Both the position numbers and the translations under genes were made by a program. Source: Onchidella celtica (Eukaryota; Mollusca; Gastropoda; Systellommatophora; Onchidiidae). From it: DNA of 64,000 nucleotides. The DNA is taken from contig OZ007570.1 in NCBI GenBank assembly GCA_963931925.1, positions 30,910,688 to 30,974,687 on the forward strand, read 5' to 3'. Positions 62,401 through 64,000 of this stretch are shown here, in pieces. The notes under the pieces were generated by a model that was not told the origin of the DNA, did not search any database, and worked only from the letters and a program-made list of their open reading frames with translations. The number at the start of each line of letters is the position of its first letter. Position 1 is the stretch's first letter.

Positions 62401-63696
62401 GTCCTAGCACAGTGTGACCATTATCATGTTGATGCGCTCTCTTCAAACTCAGACTGAAGTGAAACTCGGGTACATGTACATTTATATCTGTGATTTAGTG
62501 TGCTGGTTTAACGATGTGTCCTGGTTGGAAAATTTTTAGTACGAACATTTGTTAAGGCTAGTGGCTTCCTTGAGAATTAAAGGAAAGATATTATTAGAGG
62601 CAGATTGCTGTCATTTAAGTTTTTAATTTGCAGGTTTGATGAATATAAATTAAACAGTGTCTTTTTATCTTGATTTGTGAATTGCTTCATTTTGTTTATT
62701 TTGAAGATAACGCCAATACATTTCTCATCAGGAACTGTGATGGAAAACTGAGTTCTACCAGTTTCATCAGGTTTACATTTTTCACTGACTCAGATATTGT
62801 ATTGGCTTAACACTTTCGGCCCACATCGCACATTGGTGTGCAATTGATAAATGTTCCCACTCGACGCATCCTGCAACCGTGTGCGGATCCATTTTGTTCA
62901 TCTAGTCCGAACCGCACACTGGTGTGAGCGGGAGTCCCCTAAATTTTTATTAGCCCCTCACTCTTTCTGGTCAAAGGGGAGTTACCCCCATAATGAAACT
63001 GAACTATTCACCCAACAATTTATACATTCCCCTTTGTGGTCACATGATATCTTTAGTAAATTTAGACGCTTGCAGCAGGGGATGGAATTCCCTTTGATTC
63101 TTACTTTCGCAATGGCCTCAACAAGCGATAGATCTACTACTAGTCAGTTCTTGTGAACAAGTACATAATAGACATTTGGAATATAGTTACATTATCATAA
63201 TCCTTGTTCAATTTCCTTTTCATTGGTGCCTTTACTTTCCTTGTAAGTAAAAAAATAAGGCCACAATGATTTTTTAGAAAATGTCTACAAAACCTTAAGT
63301 ATTCAGGGAATAGGGCACGATTTCCTGTTGTGTACTGTGGGACAATCCATATTCTGAGGTCACGAGCTGAAAGTGTTAATTGGAATTTTGATTCTGTCCA
63401 TTGCAGGAAGCAAATCGATATGTGCAGGTGACGTAGTTTTTCAGTTTTATGAGACTGAAAACTGGCTCAACCAATACCAGTACTTCATCTGAATGAAGCA
63501 TATCAGCAAGACCATTATGAAGCCTGATATGGATCAGTTCACTACATTTCAGTGTCGGTACTTTGAGCAATCAGGCAATTTTTCATTAATGTACTTGCAT
63601 TTTGTCTTTCAGTTATTCAGAGACTCTATACGAGCAGCCCTGGCATACAAACACAACTCTACAGACTTCATGGATGAAATTATGAAAGAATTAGAG
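50330..63696 (+). CDS. RABL2: Rab-like protein 2 (RABL2), 7 coding exons, C-terminus beyond the window
   Basis: RABL2 is a small GTPase that helps trigger entry of intraflagellar transport trains into cilia. Coding exons: 50330-50430, 58261-58290, 58825-58904, 59341-59420, 60385-60496, 61977-62074, 63613-63696; phases agree throughout and give 195 residues. Nucleotide-binding motifs: P-loop GDSAVGKS at 26-33, switch II WDTAGQERF near 73-81, NKID at 131-134, SAAN at 158-161. LDG-type switch I region reads GYKPQQLSTFALTL, as in RABL2. Human RABL2 (about 229 aa) has a further acidic tail, so at least one more exon is expected to the right; otherwise the frame ends one codon later (GTT TGA). Intron 4 starts with GC. 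Intron 1 (7.8 kb) holds a LINE and a DNA transposon. Confidence 0.95.
50553..50575. repeat. TAGATC/TAGATATC tract at the LINE 5' junction
   Basis: Contains TAGATATCTAGA at 50559-50570. The same 12 bases occur at 54516-54527 beyond the LINE 3' end, so they may be the target duplication. Confidence 0.6.
50571..51328 (+). other. Leader of the LINE in RABL2 intron 1
   Basis: Non-repetitive in this window, about half G+C. It contains a 137-codon frame (50579-50992) without recognisable domains, so ORF1 function is unproven. The coding frame of the polyprotein stays open upstream of 51329 for about 30 codons (including KILKLGTWNVRTM), so the first ATG may not be the true start. Confidence 0.5.
51329..54460 (+). 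pseudogene. LINE endonuclease-reverse transcriptase with one in-frame stop
   Basis: Part one (51329-52120) is the endonuclease: LGTWNVRTM just upstream, LQETRLPDSG, VYAPTL, LGDFNARVGADHSAW, a QLDLILSRR block and a closing DTDHALVVSKI. A TAG at 52121-52123 interrupts the frame, which then continues in the same phase (22 codons to the next ATG at 52190). Part two is the reverse transcriptase: SAGKATGSDNIPAEVL, NNYRGISLLSITGKAF, FVDLTKAFDTVSR, GVKQGCVLAPTLFGIYF and the catalytic LLFADDAAIVAHD. It ends with RLRWLGHLHRM, GRPHLRFKDTCK and a C-terminal zinc-knuckle-like CNHCHRTLGSNIGRISHERS plus C. With only one defect the copy is recent. Confidence 0.92.
54516..54549. repeat. TAGATC/TAGATATC tract at the LINE 3' junction
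   Basis: TAGATATCTAGATCTAGACT and further TAGATC units directly after the LINE. Confidence 0.75.
55297..55326 (+). repeat. C-run followed by (CA)n
   Basis: Simple repeat: a run of about 15 C, then CACACACACACACA. Confidence 0.9.
55785..57607 (-). pseudogene. Broken transposase-like gene (DGCSYQNRN family)
   Basis: Pieces in order on the minus strand: an acidic N-terminus (57607-57356, MPDRILKSGVEDVD...); a Cys-rich start MKPSCACRGKTTGCDTFTEE with IFNYIWSLSLGEKRSFV (57289-56906); YKPRKDQCDTCVGYETDT with CVVTMDLQC and YYKTKLATHNFTVFDLATKD (56763-56305); CRDGCSYQNRNAVLAGALCD and TIVQKILQKGHTHM in another frame (56840-56211); DSVHAVIERALANFPI; YIENQFFHDFAKVS with RKVEFKLNYRD (56159-55962); and finally LEELKPVIPKDHYSFFDNLP near 55790-55850. 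Several frameshifts and stops separate them. I recall this set of motifs from uncharacterised, repeat-borne proteins of many animals. D in MDLQ and DGC could be transposase acids. Family name not known to me. Confidence 0.7.
58261..58290 (+). CDS. RABL2: RABL2 coding exon 2 (30-base microexon)
   Basis: Residues 34-44, LVERFLVDGY (outer residues split by introns). Acceptor CTCCTCAG, donor GTATCC. Joins in phase on both sides to match the family. Confidence 0.9.
58825..58904 (+). CDS. RABL2: RABL2 coding exon 3
   Basis: Residues 44-71: KPQQLSTFALTLFNHREVID then GKTVSI. Contains switch I. Acceptor GACGGCAG, donor GTAAGT. Confidence 0.94.
59341..59420 (+). CDS. RABL2: RABL2 coding exon 4, followed by a GC donor
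   Basis: Residues 71-97: DFWDTAGQERFNSMHPSYYH then QAHACIL. The only donor that keeps the conserved HACILVFD reading is GCAAGT at 59421-59426. Confidence 0.93.
60385..60496 (+). CDS. RABL2: RABL2 coding exon 5
   Basis: Residues 98-135: VFDCTRKITYKNLPEWLKDL, then RPEIPCLCAANKID with the base-specificity NKxD motif. Acceptor CATACAG, donor GTAAAT. Confidence 0.95.
60688..61795 (+). mobile_element. piggyBac-like element, family A copy 2 (1.1 kb)
   Basis: TTAA at both ends; left CCCTATATTGGCCTCCCCGC, right, read inward, CCCTCGTCCCGTGTGGTG. GGCCTCCC...GGGAGGCC near the left end (60701-60726) and CCCCGCACGGGG near the right end (61743-61754) are inverted subterminal blocks. Inverted relative to 39616-40711. 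In RABL2 intron 5. Confidence 0.85.
61977..62074 (+). CDS. RABL2: RABL2 coding exon 6
   Basis: Residues 135-167: DMDMTKKSFAFAKKHNMPFY, then SAANGTNVVR (G5 motif). Acceptor after a 20-T tract, donor GTAGGT. Confidence 0.95.
62807..63379 (+). mobile_element. TTAA-bounded piggyBac-like element, family C (573 bp)
   Basis: TTAACACTTTCGGC on the left, and TTAACACTTTCAGC inward from the right. Two near-palindromes inside the left end: CGCACATTGGTGTGCA (62827-62842) and CCGCACACTGGTGTGAGCGG (62912-62931). A short frame MASTSDRSTTSQFL at about 63112-63156 may be a leftover transposase start. In RABL2 intron 6. Confidence 0.75.
63613..63696 (+). CDS. RABL2: RABL2 coding exon 7 (last seen)
   Basis: Residues 168-195: LFRDSIRAALAYKHNSTDFM, then DEIMKELE. 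Acceptor TTTCAG. A donor-like GTTTGA follows; reading through it adds Val and stops, so this is either the penultimate exon (expected) or the end. Confidence 0.9.
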
Positions 63697-64000
63697 GTTT
63701 GAACTTTAAAAAATTATCAGTGTGCATAAATTTGGAGTTTGCTCTTTTTTTTATAAGAAAGGTATAAACATTTCAGTCCTGTGATTTAATCGAAGTATTG
63801 TGATTAGACTGTACGTAGTTGAGTTTTAGAATCAAACTGGAATGGTAGACTTCACTTATGCACTGAAAATTACTGCATATGAAGTTGCTATTACAACTAT
63901 CTAGATTTGACCTTCTCAGTCATGCATTTTGGTGTTTTGTAAGAGAAATTAAATGTTTTTTTAAAAATTGAAATATGTACTAAAATGATCTCTTTTTTTT
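63697..64000. other. RABL2 intron or 3' end, right edge
   Basis: AT-rich, no coding sequence seen. The bases at 63725-63790 resemble 59170-59235 (ATTTAGAGTTTGCT...AAACATTTCAGTCCTGTGA), a short direct repeat between two RABL2 introns. Confidence 0.4.

Overview
The window is nuclear DNA from an animal. Its genes are split into small exons with GT-AG introns, the intergenic DNA is AT-rich, and non-LTR retrotransposons (LINEs) and small DNA transposons are dense. Scattered TAGATC-type microsatellites and the mix of LINE types suggest a mollusc, possibly a gastropod; that is inference and was not tested by a search.

Four conserved host genes were rebuilt exon by exon from matching splice phases and protein similarity. 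NDUFB8 (- strand, 7015-15999, 5 coding exons, 191 aa) is a complex I subunit. MRPS9 (+ strand, 16241-30252, 14 coding exons, 406 aa) is a mitoribosomal protein. A TMEM50A/B homologue (- strand, 36754-43488, 6 coding exons, 159 aa) is a four-pass membrane protein. RABL2 (+ strand, from 50330 to the right edge, 7 coding exons, at least 195 aa) is a Rab-like GTPase of cilia. NDUFB8 and MRPS9 stand head to head with 241 bp between their start codons, so two nuclear genes for mitochondrial proteins probably share one promoter region. MRPS9 and TMEM50 converge, and TMEM50 and RABL2 diverge.

Most of the rest is mobile DNA. There is an apparently intact RTE-like LINE ORF at 997-4014 (-), and 5'-truncated or broken LINEs at 31873-33185 (-), 44649-47030, 48310-50007 and 50571-54515, the last one in RABL2 intron 1. 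Small LINE tails lie at 10240-10735 and 14254-14578. Five families of TTAA-bounded, piggyBac-like elements are present: 8709/28347, 19043, 38127, 39616/60688/22746 and 62807. Four of these families carry short palindromes just inside their ends, and the fifth carries inverted arrays there. One of them (38127-39438) keeps an acidic reading frame that looks like the start of a transposase. RABL2 intron 1 also holds a 3.2 kb element with 34 bp inverted repeats around a decayed gene with DGCSYQNRN and LEELKPVIPKD-type motifs, which I read as a DNA transposon of a poorly described family. Several smaller inverted-repeat elements (MITE-like) and a repeat with an internal minisatellite occupy other introns.

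I found no operons, CRISPR arrays or complete tRNA/rRNA genes. The elements most worth follow-up are the TTAA families with subterminal palindromes, the DGCSYQNRN transposon, the LINE inserted in a TAGATC tract, and the shared NDUFB8/MRPS9 promoter.
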